Below, one piece after another: positions 35,255-46,596 of a DNA stretch of 57,864 bases. The DNA lies in the NCBI GenBank assembly GCA_964450715.1, contig CAYVFC010000039.1:1-57864 (forward strand), in the 5' to 3' direction. The notes under the pieces were generated by a model. That model saw nothing but the letters and a program-made list of their open reading frames with translations, was not told where the DNA came from and searched no databases. Position 1 is the stretch's first letter. The number at the start of each line of letters is the position of its first letter. Made by a program: the position numbers and the translations under genes. The stretch is from CAYVFC01 sp964450715 (lineage in GTDB: Bacteria; Myxococcota_A; Polyangia; Polyangiales; JAFGIB01).

Positions 35255-36394
35255 TCACAGCACCTCGTCCAGCAGCTGGGTTTCACAGCCGAGCGCCAGA
35301 TCAAAGGTTCCGCCCGGCTCGCCGACCACTTCGCAGGAGGCGTCGCACAAGAGGATCCGTCCGGGTGCCTCCGCATCGTCGTAGTACCATCCGCCCTCGG
35401 TCGGATCGCATTCGTCCTTGTCGGATACCGCGTAGATATACCGGCTGTCGCCGTCTGCATCGGTGTAGACCGCGTTGACCATGCCGAAGTCGAGGGTTTC
35501 GCCCGGGGGCGGCTCGGGGATTAAAAACTCGCAGGGAATGATGGCGTCTCCCCGGATATCGTTGAGCGCCCGAAGCACCTTCTCACTCACGTCTCCCCCC
35601 TCGACCAGGTAGGCCTGCTCGGTCTTTCCGGCCAGGGCTATCTGGTTCAGGTTATCCAAGGCGGAACCCACGCCCAGCACGTAAATGCGTATCTCCTCCT
35701 CGCTGCCCGCGCATTCCATGGCCGCGTCGATGGCCTCTACCAGCGTGGGCTCGCAACCCCGGCTCGCGGAAAGCGGCGCCTTGGGCTCGCCGTCCGTAAC
35801 CAGCAGGATGACCACCACGTGCTCGGGATTGTCTTTCTTCCATTCCCCGGCGTAGGCGCAGGCCCCCTCGATGGCGGCACCGGTAGGCGTCTCTCCGGTG
35901 GGCTCTACCCGGTCGAGCGAGTCGATGATCTCTTCGGCGTGGTCGGGCAACAGGTCGATCTCCACGTCGGGCTGCCGGTAATTAGCCGGATCGCACGAGG
36001 TCTCTCCCAGCGGCATATCTCCGAAATATCCGATGCCCGCGCCGATGCCGTGGCTCGCCGGATCTTCGAGAAAGTCGGCGGTGGCCGAACGGACCGCTTC
36101 GATCCTCGTTTGGCCGTTCTCCTCCTCGGTGAGCATGGAACCGGACTGGTCGAACATGATGTAAATATCGAGCGGGACGGTCTCCCCTCCCACGATTACC
36201 TCTACGCACTCCGCACCCCCGGAGCCGCCGCCTTGACCGGCGCCGCCACCGCCCTGACCAGCCTCCGAGCCGGTTCCGGTCGAGGCATCGCCGTTCACAC
36301 CCTCGCCGCCGCCGTCGCCGTCCGAACAGCACGGAAAGCATAGAACACACAAAAGCGACACAAGCCACGGCACTATCATGATTCGTCTCTTCAT
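35255..36394 (-). CDS. VWA-domain lipoprotein
   Basis: 379 residues; the ATG at 36394 has GAGGG seven bases upstream, better than 36427. The signal ends near CFPCC. After a Gly/Ser linker, residues ~75-270 are a von Willebrand A domain with the metal-ion site IYIMFDQSGSM, a conserved PTGAAIEGACAYA and VVVILLVTDGEPKAP. The C-terminal ~110 residues have scattered cysteines and no known domain. Such proteins are common on myxobacterial surfaces and may bind ligands or partners. 96 bases downstream of the PD40 lipoprotein gene. Confidence 0.85.
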   Translation of the reverse strand: MKRRIMIVPWLVSLLCVLCFPCCSDGDGGGEGVNGDASTGTGSEAGQGGGGAGQGGGSGGAECVEVIVGGETVPLDIYIMFDQSGSMLTEEENGQTRIEAVRSATADFLEDPASHGIGAGIGYFGDMPLGETSCDPANYRQPDVEIDLLPDHAEEIIDSLDRVEPTGETPTGAAIEGACAYAGEWKKDNPEHVVVILLVTDGEPKAPLSASRGCEPTLVEAIDAAMECAGSEEEIRIYVLGVGSALDNLNQIALAGKTEQAYLVEGGDVSEKVLRALNDIRGDAIIPCEFLIPEPPPGETLDFGMVNAVYTDADGDSRYIYAVSDKDECDPTEGGWYYDDAEAPGRILLCDASCEVVGEPGGTFDLALGCETQLLDEVL

Positions 36395-36490
36395 CTCGTT
36401 ACCCTCGGATTCTCTATCGGAAAACAACCCTCGACCTTCGCTTGTCTATCGGTAGCCGGTGCTCCGACCGGCATATCGCGAGTCGGCTAC

Positions 36491-38503
<2,013 letters not shown>

Positions 38504-38514
38504 TTTCTACAATT

Positions 38515-39549
38515 CTATTCTGCGATGCGATTGAGCAGCTCCCGCGCGTCCGCGGCGTTCGCCCCTTGCGGATAGCTCCTCAGGTAGCGCCTCAGTGCCT
38601 CTCGCGCCTTCGTTTTCCGACCGCGATCGAGCTCGATGCGCCCCTGCGCGTACAGCGCATTGGCCGCCCAGGGACCCTTCCCGCGAGCCAGCGAACGGTA
38701 GATGACGACCGCGGCCTCGGGATCGGACGATTCCAGCTCGGACGCCTTGTTGAACCGTTCTCCGGCGGAAAGCGTCCGGCCGGCCGGACCGCGTCCCGTA
38801 TCCGAGCGGGGCCGGGTCTCCTCATCGCTTTGCATCGACGCCGAGGTCTCCGGCAGCGGGGTTGCGCCGACCCGGCCCACATCTTTGCTCTCGTAAGCGC
38901 TTTTATCCGGAATATCTCCCTCTGCACGGCGAGATTCGTCCACCGCTTCCGGTCTGCGGGCGGGTGGCCAGATCTGCTTGGCGCGCACCAGCGCGACCTT
39001 TCCGCGCGCCGTTACCTTCACCGTTCCCTCGAACACCTCGACGCGCGCTGATCCCCGCTCCCGCGCCACCGCGAAACGCGTGCCGACCACCTCTACGCGA
39101 GCGTCTCCGGCCTCGACCGCAAAGGGCGCCCTGCCCTTGCGCGGCGCAACCGAACAGGTAACCCGTCCTCGTTCCAGCACCACCAGCCATCCTCGCTCCT
39201 CGTCCCCGATCACCCGCAACGCGGAGGCGGGCGCCACCTGAAGAAGCGAATCGCCGACCGTGGTCCGGGTAGCGCCCTTGCCGGTGACGATGCGGGAGGT
39301 GGGCAGGGCAACGCTGCCGGTATCTTCGCCTGGCGACAGTACGAGCCCTAGCGCCACGACGCCCGCGCCAGCCAGCGCGGCCGCCGCCAACCCGAGCCGC
39401 CACCGCGTGCGGCCCGCACCGCGCTCCTGTCCGGCCGGGTGCTGCGCCCCGAGCTCGAGCTCGGCGAACACCCCCTGTCGCACCCGCTCCCAGCCGCGAT
39501 CGGAAAGGGGCTCGATCTTCAGCTCGTTTCCCAGATCCCTCGTGTTCAT
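38515..39549 (-). CDS. FecR-domain anti-sigma/regulatory protein
   Basis: 344 residues from the ATG at 39549, which overlaps the ECF sigma stop by 4 bases. One transmembrane segment (~residues 52-73, LGLAAAALAGAGVVALGLVL) separates a short cytoplasmic part from a periplasmic FecR domain (~85-190: TRTTVGDSLLQVAPAS, VEVVGTRFAVAR, VEVFEGTVKV). The C-terminal ~90 residues resemble a TPR (GPWAANALYAQGRIELDRG, ALRRYLRSYP). Expected to hold or activate the partner sigma factor in response to an envelope signal. Confidence 0.9.
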   Translation of the reverse strand: MNTRDLGNELKIEPLSDRGWERVRQGVFAELELGAQHPAGQERGAGRTRWRLGLAAAALAGAGVVALGLVLSPGEDTGSVALPTSRIVTGKGATRTTVGDSLLQVAPASALRVIGDEERGWLVVLERGRVTCSVAPRKGRAPFAVEAGDARVEVVGTRFAVARERGSARVEVFEGTVKVTARGKVALVRAKQIWPPARRPEAVDESRRAEGDIPDKSAYESKDVGRVGATPLPETSASMQSDEETRPRSDTGRGPAGRTLSAGERFNKASELESSDPEAAVVIYRSLARGKGPWAANALYAQGRIELDRGRKTKAREALRRYLRSYPQGANAADARELLNRIAE

Positions 39550-40163
39550 CTTCGATTCTCCCCGCTGGATAGAAACTCGACGAGAACCCGATCCTTGCGC
39601 GCCAGCTTGTCTACCTGCCTGCGCGCACGCCACACGCGGTTCTTGGCAGCTATCAACGATACGCCCGTGACCCGGGCGACCTCGCGCAGCGGCCGGCCGT
39701 CGATCACGTGCAAGGCGAAGGCGATGCGGTACTTGGGCGCAAGTCGGCCGAGCAGCGCGTACAGGCGCCGCCCGGCCTCCCTGACCAGCACTTCCCGCTC
39801 CGAAAGGCTATCGACGACCTGCAGCGAGGGCAGCGAGTAGATGGCGGTCGTCGCCGGGTCCTTGTCCTTGGTGGAAAGAAAGCGGTAGGCCACCCGGGCC
39901 GCGATCCGGTCGGCCCAGGTGGCCAGAGCGGACTCGCCCCGGTAGGAGGCGAGCGAACGGAAGATCTCCACGAACGCGTCCTGCAGCAGGTCCTCCATCT
40001 GGCCGTTCGTTCCCATCACCCGGTACAGCGTCGCGTGCACGGGTCGGCGCAGCTTCTCGAACAACTCGCGCTGTGACTCCCGGTCGCCGGCCGCGCAGCG
40101 CCGGGCAAGCTCGAGATCCGAGGACGCGTGGACCACCTTCAGAATGGGGGGACTGCCTGCCAT
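39546..40163 (-). CDS. ECF-type RNA polymerase sigma factor
   Basis: 205 residues. Region 2 spans ~15-85 (DLELARRCAAGDRESQRELF, MEDLLQDAFVEIFRSLASYRG) and region 4 ~135-190 (LGRLAPKYRIAFALHVIDG, LREVARVTGVSLIAAKNRVWRAR). It is followed immediately by its FecR partner. It likely drives the surface-protein genes downstream. No ribosome site is obvious; other starts are not better. Confidence 0.93.
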   Translation of the reverse strand: MAGSPPILKVVHASSDLELARRCAAGDRESQRELFEKLRRPVHATLYRVMGTNGQMEDLLQDAFVEIFRSLASYRGESALATWADRIAARVAYRFLSTKDKDPATTAIYSLPSLQVVDSLSEREVLVREAGRRLYALLGRLAPKYRIAFALHVIDGRPLREVARVTGVSLIAAKNRVWRARRQVDKLARKDRVLVEFLSSGENRR

Positions 40164-40235
40164 CTAGGAATCAGTGCCGTAGGGAAGCCGAAAGGTCGCA
40201 AAAAAACGCCGAAATCGCCGAATAGCGGTGCCTTT

Positions 40236-41276
40236 TCAGTAGATCGGAGCCTGTAAATAGAGCGCGGTTTCCACTGCAAACGGTTCCGTGTCGACTACCG
40301 GGCGGCCGTGAACCAGATAGCGTTGCCGGTAGGGGAAAAGCGCCACTCCCGCTCGGATCCCGGCCACGAACCCCGCTCCCGGCGAGTAGTCGATCTGCGG
40401 CAACAGGGATAGGGAGACGCCCATCCTGTGCGCATCGGCGTGCTCGCCGCTGCCCGGCAAGGTTCCCTCGATTCCGGACAGGTGCAGGGCGCCCCCGAGC
40501 CCGCAACCGACCATAAACCCGGAGCCGAGGGACAACCTGCCCCGCCCGTACAGGCCGAACGAGGTATCGCTCAGGCTGCCGACGAAGTCCGGGAAATCGA
40601 TACCCAGGCTCGGTCCGGCCTTCATCTGCAGCCCCAGCGCCAGCCTCTGCTGCAAGGTGCGAGGCCGCCAGAAGAGGCCCAGGCCGAGCCGCGCCTCCAC
40701 CTTCGACCGATCCGTTCTCAGAAAACGGACGCCTCCGCTTCCCTCCAGCAACAGCGCGACGGGGCGTCGGCTTTTCTCTCCTCTCGTTTCTCGGGTTGGT
40801 ACGGTCGTCGGTTTCTCGGTTCGCTTCACCTCTCCGGCCGGAAGCCGCGCCTGTTCCGGGGCGACCGTGCTGTATCTCAGCAGCGTCTTGATCGACAGCG
40901 CCATGGCAGCGGCCGCGGATTCGTCAAAGGGAGGGCCCGAAGCGAGACGGCGGGCCACGACCTGATCGCTCTCCCGATCGTAGATCCAAAGCGCGTACCC
41001 CTCGTCCGCGCGAGAGATCCAGACGACGGCGGCAACGTTCTGGCCGACGGCGAGCGTGCGCCCCTGCCTTGCCGAACCCGGCATGGTGGCTCCCGGCGAC
41101 TGCGACCTTATCGCCAGAACCTCGATACCCCAGGGATTCAGAGCACTCTCCACCGCGCGATGAAGTGCGGGATCGGGATCGACCAGCGCCACGCGACGCT
41201 CGTCGGCCGACGCCCCGGCGTGAGACAAGGAGACGAGCACGACGGCAAAAAAAAAGACGAGCAGGCTACGATGCAC
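40236..41276 (-). CDS. Exported protein, predicted outer-membrane beta-barrel C-terminal half
   Basis: 346 residues. GTG start at 41276; a typical signal peptide (SLLVFFFAVVLVSLSHAGASA). Residues ~25-140 are soluble, including DPALHRAVESALNPWGIEV. The C-terminal ~190 residues show alternating beta strands with Gly-rich turns (GGVRFLRTDRSKVEARLGLGL, FVAGIRAGVALFPYRQRY) as in small outer-membrane barrels. No named family. A run of nine T on the minus strand in the signal-peptide codons could be prone to slippage. 72 bases upstream of the sigma factor. Confidence 0.7.
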   Translation of the reverse strand: MHRSLLVFFFAVVLVSLSHAGASADERRVALVDPDPALHRAVESALNPWGIEVLAIRSQSPGATMPGSARQGRTLAVGQNVAAVVWISRADEGYALWIYDRESDQVVARRLASGPPFDESAAAAMALSIKTLLRYSTVAPEQARLPAGEVKRTEKPTTVPTRETRGEKSRRPVALLLEGSGGVRFLRTDRSKVEARLGLGLFWRPRTLQQRLALGLQMKAGPSLGIDFPDFVGSLSDTSFGLYGRGRLSLGSGFMVGCGLGGALHLSGIEGTLPGSGEHADAHRMGVSLSLLPQIDYSPGAGFVAGIRAGVALFPYRQRYLVHGRPVVDTEPFAVETALYLQAPIY

Positions 41277-41474
41277 AACAGGGCGACCATAGCACCTTGT
41301 TACCGAGATACCGAACGTCGTGATTCGACCCTGCCTACAGCAGCGTCTTCAATGAACCGGTTCGAAAACGATCTTCCGAAACCGCCAGCCGAACGACCAC
41401 CGCGAGCGCCAGGCGTATTGCCGCGACGGTCCGGACGGCAACCGACGCGTATCTCTCGGCGCCCAAGCCGGCGT

Positions 41475-42377
41475 TCAGAAGAGCAGGCGAACGAGCCTTC
41501 CCAGGTGTTCCTGCGCATAGCGCCCGTGCGGGGTCGAAAGGCGCGCGGCCAGGGCACGCGCGGGCGGTAGCTCGAAGCCGGCCTGACGCGCACCCGACGG
41601 CCGGGTCGGGAGCCTGGCGAGCCTTTCCCCCGGCAGGCGCTGCACGGATACGCCCCTGCGTTGAAGTCTACGCAACAGCACCCCCGTGTTGCGCGCGGGC
41701 TTGCCGCTCGCGCCGTGGAGCGAGATCAACCGGCGTCGGGCATCCGCCGCCACCCACGCGGCGAACGCGTCCGTGCCCCCATAAAGCGCGTCGAGCAGGA
41801 CGACATCGGTAATACGACCCGACAGGTCACCGCCGCGAAGAATGGCCAGCGCCGTCTGATAGCCGGCGCTGTGCGCCACCAACGCGATCCGACGTAGGCG
41901 GCCGAAGGCGTCCGGGCCGAGCTCGGCAGCCAGAGAATCGTCCAGCACCTCGCGCAGGAAGCCCGCGAAGCCGCCCCGGCGTGCGAAGCGCCCCGGAGAT
42001 CCGTCCCGGCGCATGAGCGCCAGCTGCGGCACGACGAGCAGGCTGTCGCCGCCCGCCCTTGCGTGCTCGCGCGCGAGCCCCCGGCCCGGCACGCGATCAT
42101 GGCCCGGACCACAGTCAACCGGCAGGCTCGACGCCTGCGCCAGCGCGCAACCACCAAAGCCGTGCAGGAAAACCACGACGTCGACCGCCGCCGTCGGAGC
42201 CAGACGGCGCCCATGCACCACCGCATCGGGAACCCCGGGGTGATGAAACGCGCCGTGCTTCAAGGAAAGCGCGCGCATGAACTCGGACGCTTGCGCGCCG
42301 ACCGTCCCTAGCGACGCCAGCACCAGGGAGAATACTACGAGCGTGACCCGTCCAAGCCTCTGCATCAGGTAAAGCAT
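41475..42377 (-). CDS. Exported alpha/beta-hydrolase-like protein
   Basis: 300 residues. Signal peptide VTLVVFSLVLASLGTVGAQA. FLHGFGG-type oxyanion strand (VVVFLHGFGGC) and a nucleophile elbow ALVAHSAGYQTALAI with Ser in HSAG; then a strand DVVLLDALYGGTDAF. No recognised family; the fold is alpha/beta hydrolase by motif. M1 (42377) and M5 (42365) are both possible starts. Convergence with nothing; about 45 bases from the beta-propeller gene stop. Confidence 0.75.
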   Translation of the reverse strand: MLYLMQRLGRVTLVVFSLVLASLGTVGAQASEFMRALSLKHGAFHHPGVPDAVVHGRRLAPTAAVDVVVFLHGFGGCALAQASSLPVDCGPGHDRVPGRGLAREHARAGGDSLLVVPQLALMRRDGSPGRFARRGGFAGFLREVLDDSLAAELGPDAFGRLRRIALVAHSAGYQTALAILRGGDLSGRITDVVLLDALYGGTDAFAAWVAADARRRLISLHGASGKPARNTGVLLRRLQRRGVSVQRLPGERLARLPTRPSGARQAGFELPPARALAARLSTPHGRYAQEHLGRLVRLLF

Positions 42378-42422
42378 AAGGCGTCAGAACCGTGTTCTTC
42401 AAGGATACAGGCAGAGGTCGAC

Positions 42423-44798
42423 CTACGGCGTCGCGACGAGCGGAATGCTCACCAGCGGGTTCTCCAGGTCCTCTAAATCAGATACATTGATCAGATCCAT
42501 GGCGATGGAATAGACGAAGTCCTCGGTATCGCTGCTCATGAAGATGCTGCGCTTGACCTTGGAGTTGGAGTCGGTCCACCAATTACTGCAGGCGGATCGG
42601 TAGGTGTCGATGGTCTCGGGCTGTTCGTGCGGCACCCCACCCAGCAGCTCGAACCCGCCGGCCACCGTCACCCGGTAGACCAGCAGCCCGCTGAAGGTCA
42701 TGAGGTCCCCGTAGCTGCCGCCTCCCGTACTCTCCTCGCAGACGGTCATGGGCAGGGCCAGCAGATCCCTCTGCGGGAAGTAGTTGAAAGCCAGGTGGTT
42801 GGTAGCCGCGTCCGAGGTGGAGCCGCGGGTGCCGATGGTCTCCTCGCTCAGAACCAGTGGATCGGTCATGTCGCTCACGTCCAGCACCCGGAGCTGCAGC
42901 CCCTGGAACCAGGCGAACGACCCCTGATCGTCCGCGTCGTAACCCATGGTCAACAGATGCGTGTCATCCATCAGGTGCATGTAGGTAGCAAAGCCCGGCA
43001 CCTTGAGCTCGGCCTTGATGACGGGATGGGTGGGATCGGACAGGTCGAAGACGAAGAGCGGGTCGGTCTTCTTGAAGGTCACCACGAAGCCCACCTTCCC
43101 GTTGAAGCGCACCGAGCGGATATCCTCGCTGGGCGCGATGTCATCCACCATGCCCACCACCTCCAACTCGCCCTCTTGCTCGGCCAGCACCGAGAGCGTG
43201 CTGTATACATCGGGATCGGGCACACGCCCGCTGCTGGTGGCGATACGCAGGTACCCGTCCAGCTCGTCCATGGAGAACTGGTTGAGGACACGGCCCTTGG
43301 CCACGCCGCTTCCCGCATAGGCCGTCTGGATGGAGCCCGGTTCCAACCTGAACTTGTGAACCGTGGTAGCCTCGTCGCCAGCCATCGGATCCTCGAAGTA
43401 CCAGCGGTCCATCGTGGAGCTGTAGTGGCGCACGGCCAGGTAGAGCGCCTCGTGCGAGGCGTAGACCGCGCCCGGCTTGCCCACGATAGTGGTAGCGTTG
43501 AGCTCGGCCAGCCGACTCATGTCGAAGGAGACAAGGGCCAGAAGTGCCCGGCCGTCTCCCGCCTGCGACAGGTAGAAGTTCTCGCAGCTGTCCAGCAGCC
43601 CCTCTTCCTGGCTGGGCACGCCGTTGATGTAACGCGTGTCCTTGATGCTCGGTAAAAAGTCGGTGATGGTGGCCTGCTCGATGATCCGGGTGTTCTCCGC
43701 CTCGAGCGTCGCGAACATCTCCCGCACCTGCTCCTCGGTGAAGGGGAACTCGGTATCGTGCCAGCATCCCGCCATCCCCTCGGGCCAGGAGGCCAGCCCC
43801 GGTACCACCATCTCCGGGAAGGTCACCGCGGTGTGCACGATATCGCCGATACGACGCGAGCTCAGGTAGGACCCGCTGAGCTCGGTCTCGCGTAACAGAA
43901 CGGGCGCCGTCTTGTCCGAGATGTCGTAGGTCGAGATCAGCAACTCGCGACCGTCGCCGGAGAAGTCGCAGTTATAGCCATGGGTGCACTCCCGCTCGTA
44001 ATCCCCCCCAAATCCGGATCCGCCCCCTCCCACGAAGACGATCGGACCGGGGAGTTGATTGATAACGTCTGAGCTGATCGCTTCGAGCGCCGAGTAGACG
44101 ACCGCGATGTCCCCATTCACGAAAAGCTTCTTGGGCTCACCTCTGACCGCCACCGAGGAAACGGTGTGGGCCTGGGACGCGGGCCAGGCGTCGATTATCT
44201 GCAGCTTTCCGTCGGCAACCGCGTAGACGTACTCGGCATCGTTTTTCACGAAGTCGGCCTCGTCCACACCGACCACCTGTAGGTTGGTTGTCGAGTACTC
44301 GGTGGCGCCTGAAATGTACTCGACACGAGTTTCATTGCCGACCACCACCTCGTATGTGACCAGGATCTCGATTCCTCCGTAGCAATCCGTTTCGTCAGCC
44401 CACAGGTCTTCCAGGACGTACTGCAGGTTGGCGTCCACCCTCTCCCGGACCTGTCGCGTCAGCATCTGCTTGATCTGCCCGAGCACCACCTCGCAGCCTT
44501 CGGCTTGTACGAGCCGGGAAAGGCTCCCTTGCGCACCCACGAGAAGCTCGCCTGACGAGCCGGACGCGCCAGACGCGCCAGACTCGCCCGCGGCTCCGCC
44601 GGCCTCTCCTTGCTGGTCGCCAGCGTCGTCGGTGACGCCGGTCATCCCGCTTCCCGACGCTCCCTGCTGTGGCCCTGCCGTATCTCCGCCGTCGAGCGAC
44701 GCGCGGCCTTCTTCCGTCGAGCTCGAGCAGGCCGCCGTCCAGACCGCGAACACGGCGACCCTCGCCGCGATGGATGCGATCCTTCCCATTGCTCTCAT
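42423..44798 (-). CDS. Large beta-propeller domain lipoprotein (COG4880-like)
   Basis: 791 residues; ATG at 44798 with AAAGGAG upstream; signal ending VWTAAC. Linker Gly/Ser-rich to ~85. The rest matches the C-terminal beta-propeller family of exported proteins: YSTTNLQVVGVDEADFVKND, YVYAVADGKLQIIDAWPA, VVYSALEAIS, TYDISDKTAPVLLRETELSG, YLAVRHYSS, HKFRLEPGSIQTAYAGSG, VFDLSDPTHPVIKAELKVPG, and the conserved YMHLMDDTHLLTMGYDAD. Role unknown; probable cell-surface location. A 350-base leader separates it from the inverted-repeat element. Confidence 0.88.
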   Translation of the reverse strand: MRAMGRIASIAARVAVFAVWTAACSSSTEEGRASLDGGDTAGPQQGASGSGMTGVTDDAGDQQGEAGGAAGESGASGASGSSGELLVGAQGSLSRLVQAEGCEVVLGQIKQMLTRQVRERVDANLQYVLEDLWADETDCYGGIEILVTYEVVVGNETRVEYISGATEYSTTNLQVVGVDEADFVKNDAEYVYAVADGKLQIIDAWPASQAHTVSSVAVRGEPKKLFVNGDIAVVYSALEAISSDVINQLPGPIVFVGGGGSGFGGDYERECTHGYNCDFSGDGRELLISTYDISDKTAPVLLRETELSGSYLSSRRIGDIVHTAVTFPEMVVPGLASWPEGMAGCWHDTEFPFTEEQVREMFATLEAENTRIIEQATITDFLPSIKDTRYINGVPSQEEGLLDSCENFYLSQAGDGRALLALVSFDMSRLAELNATTIVGKPGAVYASHEALYLAVRHYSSTMDRWYFEDPMAGDEATTVHKFRLEPGSIQTAYAGSGVAKGRVLNQFSMDELDGYLRIATSSGRVPDPDVYSTLSVLAEQEGELEVVGMVDDIAPSEDIRSVRFNGKVGFVVTFKKTDPLFVFDLSDPTHPVIKAELKVPGFATYMHLMDDTHLLTMGYDADDQGSFAWFQGLQLRVLDVSDMTDPLVLSEETIGTRGSTSDAATNHLAFNYFPQRDLLALPMTVCEESTGGGSYGDLMTFSGLLVYRVTVAGGFELLGGVPHEQPETIDTYRSACSNWWTDSNSKVKRSIFMSSDTEDFVYSIAMDLINVSDLEDLENPLVSIPLVATP

Positions 44799-45147
44799 GA
44801 CCGACGCTCCTTTCTTGTCGTTCCCTGCCGGTTTATAAAACTTATTGCGCAATACCGCCGCCCCAGGACGGGGACTGGAGAGGAAGCCGCAATCGGGACA
44901 TCGAAAGAGAAATCTCGTGATCTCAGATGCTTGGATACAGAAATACGGTTCGAAAATTCTAGAGCCCGGCAACCCTCCCGCTGTCGCGGGCCTCTTACCC
45001 GTGTAATCCGCGTCTCCTTGCCCATCCCCCTTTTCGTCGTTTTTCCGCCCACGGAAATCCGAAAGCCTATCTAGAAAAATACTCCGGATTGGATCGATAG
45101 AATACTAGACTCGCCTTTGGCGATTTTCTGATTAAGATCTCTGCGGT
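44799..45147. other. Non-coding leader of the beta-propeller gene
   Basis: Holds a short GC-rich hairpin CCCGC-GACA-GCGGG (minus strand, near 44991-45004) about 200 bases before the start codon. A structured leader is possible; no known riboswitch could be matched. No gene. Confidence 0.3.
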
Positions 45148-45361
45148 GTGTTTCGTCGGTGAGGCGGGCGGGCCGGTGCGCGCCGATGGGGGACGCGCGG
45201 CTTGCAGATGGCCGGCCCTTGCTAGCGCAGTTACCTATTGCAGGCCGGCCGCAAGCCGCGCTCGACCCTCGCGCCAACCGGGGTATCGATCGGCGGGCCG
45301 GTTGTCACTCGGGACGCCCCCATCGGCGCGCACCGGCCCGCCCGCCTCACCGACGAAACAC
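45148..45361. mobile_element. 214-bp element with 45-bp perfect terminal inverted repeats
   Basis: Arms 45148-45192 and 45317-45361 are exact reverse complements (start GTGTTTCGTCGGTGAGGCGG). A second nested pair lies inside: GCGCGGCTTGC and GGCCGGCC in 45196-45217 against their complements near 45243-45261. The arms are flanked by GGT on both sides (45145-45147, 45362-45364), a possible 3-bp target duplication. No coding content; MITE-like or a strong cruciform. Confidence 0.75.
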
Positions 45362-46072
45362 GGTTGTGTCCTATTCGCGTTCCCCCCAAAACATGCAGTT
45401 CGACTCTCCAGATAATCCTTTTAATCGGCCCTCAAAGGGATCAGAATGAGTTTGTCCAAACCATTCAACCCCCTTCGAGGAGCCGATCGCAGATGCTAAC
45501 AGAAGACTTCCTTCGCTGTCTCGTATGCTTTCAGCACTGCTTTACCGCCCCGAGTTTTCAGCGGTTTTTGACCGTGATGGCCGGCTGGATACTGTGCACG
45601 GCCAAACACACCGTCACCGGAGTGATCCGAGCTGCCGGTGTCGTCGGCGTCCGTGAGCACGGCGGTTATCACCGCTTCTTCAATACCGCGGCGTGGAGCA
45701 CCGACGAGGTCGGGATCGCCTTGATGAAACTCATCGTCTAGATGTTTCCCAAGACGGCGACGGTGAGACTGACGGTAGACGACACGCTGGCTCGCCATAC
45801 CGGCAAGCACATCGAGGCAGCGGCGATGCACCACGACCCGCTGTTGTCCTCGGCGAACAAACCGTTCTTTCACTTCGGCCACCAGTGGGTGGTGCTGGCC
45901 GTGGTGGTGCCCTTTGCCCGGTGGGGAAAGGTCTTTTCGTTGCCCGTGCTGGTGCGTCTGTACCGTCCCGAGAAGCTCAACCGCAAGCTCGACAGGCCTC
46001 ATCGAAAGAAGACAGAACTGGCGGACGAGATGCTGCAACTGGTAGCGGAGAGCTTTCCGGACCGGAAATTCC

Positions 46073-46247
46073 GGGTGTGTCCCACTTGGTCAACTGTAAT
46101 GGTGGCCCCTTGCGGTAACTTCTCAAAAAGTCGTGGCGGTAATGTCATTTCGAGCGCAGCGAGAAATCTCCCAGAGAGATTTCTCGTCGCCTTCGGCTCC
46201 TCGAAATGACAGGTGCGGGTCCTCGGTTGACCAAGTGGGACACACCC
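46073..46247. mobile_element. Palindromic unit (22-bp inverted ends) inserted in the transposase
   Basis: Perfect 22-bp arms at 46073-46094 (starting GGGTGTGTCCCACTTGG) and 46226-46247. Between them is a second copy of the GTCATTTCGAGCG palindrome family. No target duplication is visible. Confidence 0.65.
46143..46211. repeat. Dispersed palindromic repeat, copy 2
   Basis: Left half begins TGTCATTTCGAGCGCAGCGA (46143-46170); right half 46176-46211 ends CCTCGAAATGACA. Same family as 7806-7904. It lies inside the nested unit. Confidence 0.65.
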
Positions 46248-46315
46248 AAAAACGTGGCTGATCGAACTGGCGGCGATGGTGGCGCAAGGCGATTGCCTAG
46301 GATAGCTACCGACCT

Positions 46316-46437
46316 TCAAGCCACCTTCGATATCTCGCGTCCCTCGTACTCGGGAAACATGATCATCGCGGGATGAACTCCAAACGTTCTGGCGATCTGT
46401 TCCGCCCGCCTCTTGCCGATCTCCACTCTTCCGTTCT
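46316..46437 (-). pseudogene. Fragment of an XRE-type helix-turn-helix regulator
   Basis: The minus strand from ~46437 reads LSDGIKNGRVEIGKRRAEQI, ARTFGVHPAMIMFPEYEGRE and a stop at 46316. This is the end of a Cro/CI-like HTH domain (recognition helix with the following GKRRAEQIARTFGV). No start and no N-terminal part exist; the 5' end is cut next to the transposase remnant. Confidence 0.4.
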
Positions 46438-46596
46438 TTATTCCATCCGAGAGCGGAGGCAACACGCGCCGCCCGCCCGTTCGCAAGCCGGTCGGCCGTC
46501 GATTTCCGGGAGGGCGCGGTTTGGGATATCCTCGAAGGACGGGGAAGGTGCGGGGCCAGAACGGATCGATCGAATCAAGGGCAGGCGAGGTACATC

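Larger units (their letters stand above)
45493..46303 (+). pseudogene. Broken DDE transposase (IS701/IS4-like)
   Basis: The frame starts MLTEDFLRCLVCFQHCFTA at 45493 and shows transposase features: VTGVIRAAGV, then a TAG stop at 45739 in the same frame, and after it VDDTLARHTGKHIEAAA, PFFHFGHQWVVLAVVV, and KLNRKLDRPHRKKTELADEM. The first catalytic Asp is in VDDTL. The coding sequence ends at FPDRKFRV, where a palindromic unit (46073-46247) is inserted; what follows, TWLIELAAMVAQGD before a TAG at 46301, looks like the far C-terminus. So it has a nonsense codon, an insertion and probably a deletion. Confidence 0.8.

Noticed and set aside
44940..45020. Possible cyclic-di-GMP or other riboswitch upstream of the beta-propeller gene
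   Set aside because: Only a short hairpin and a vaguely similar GGTTGCCGGG segment; the conserved core of known classes is missing.
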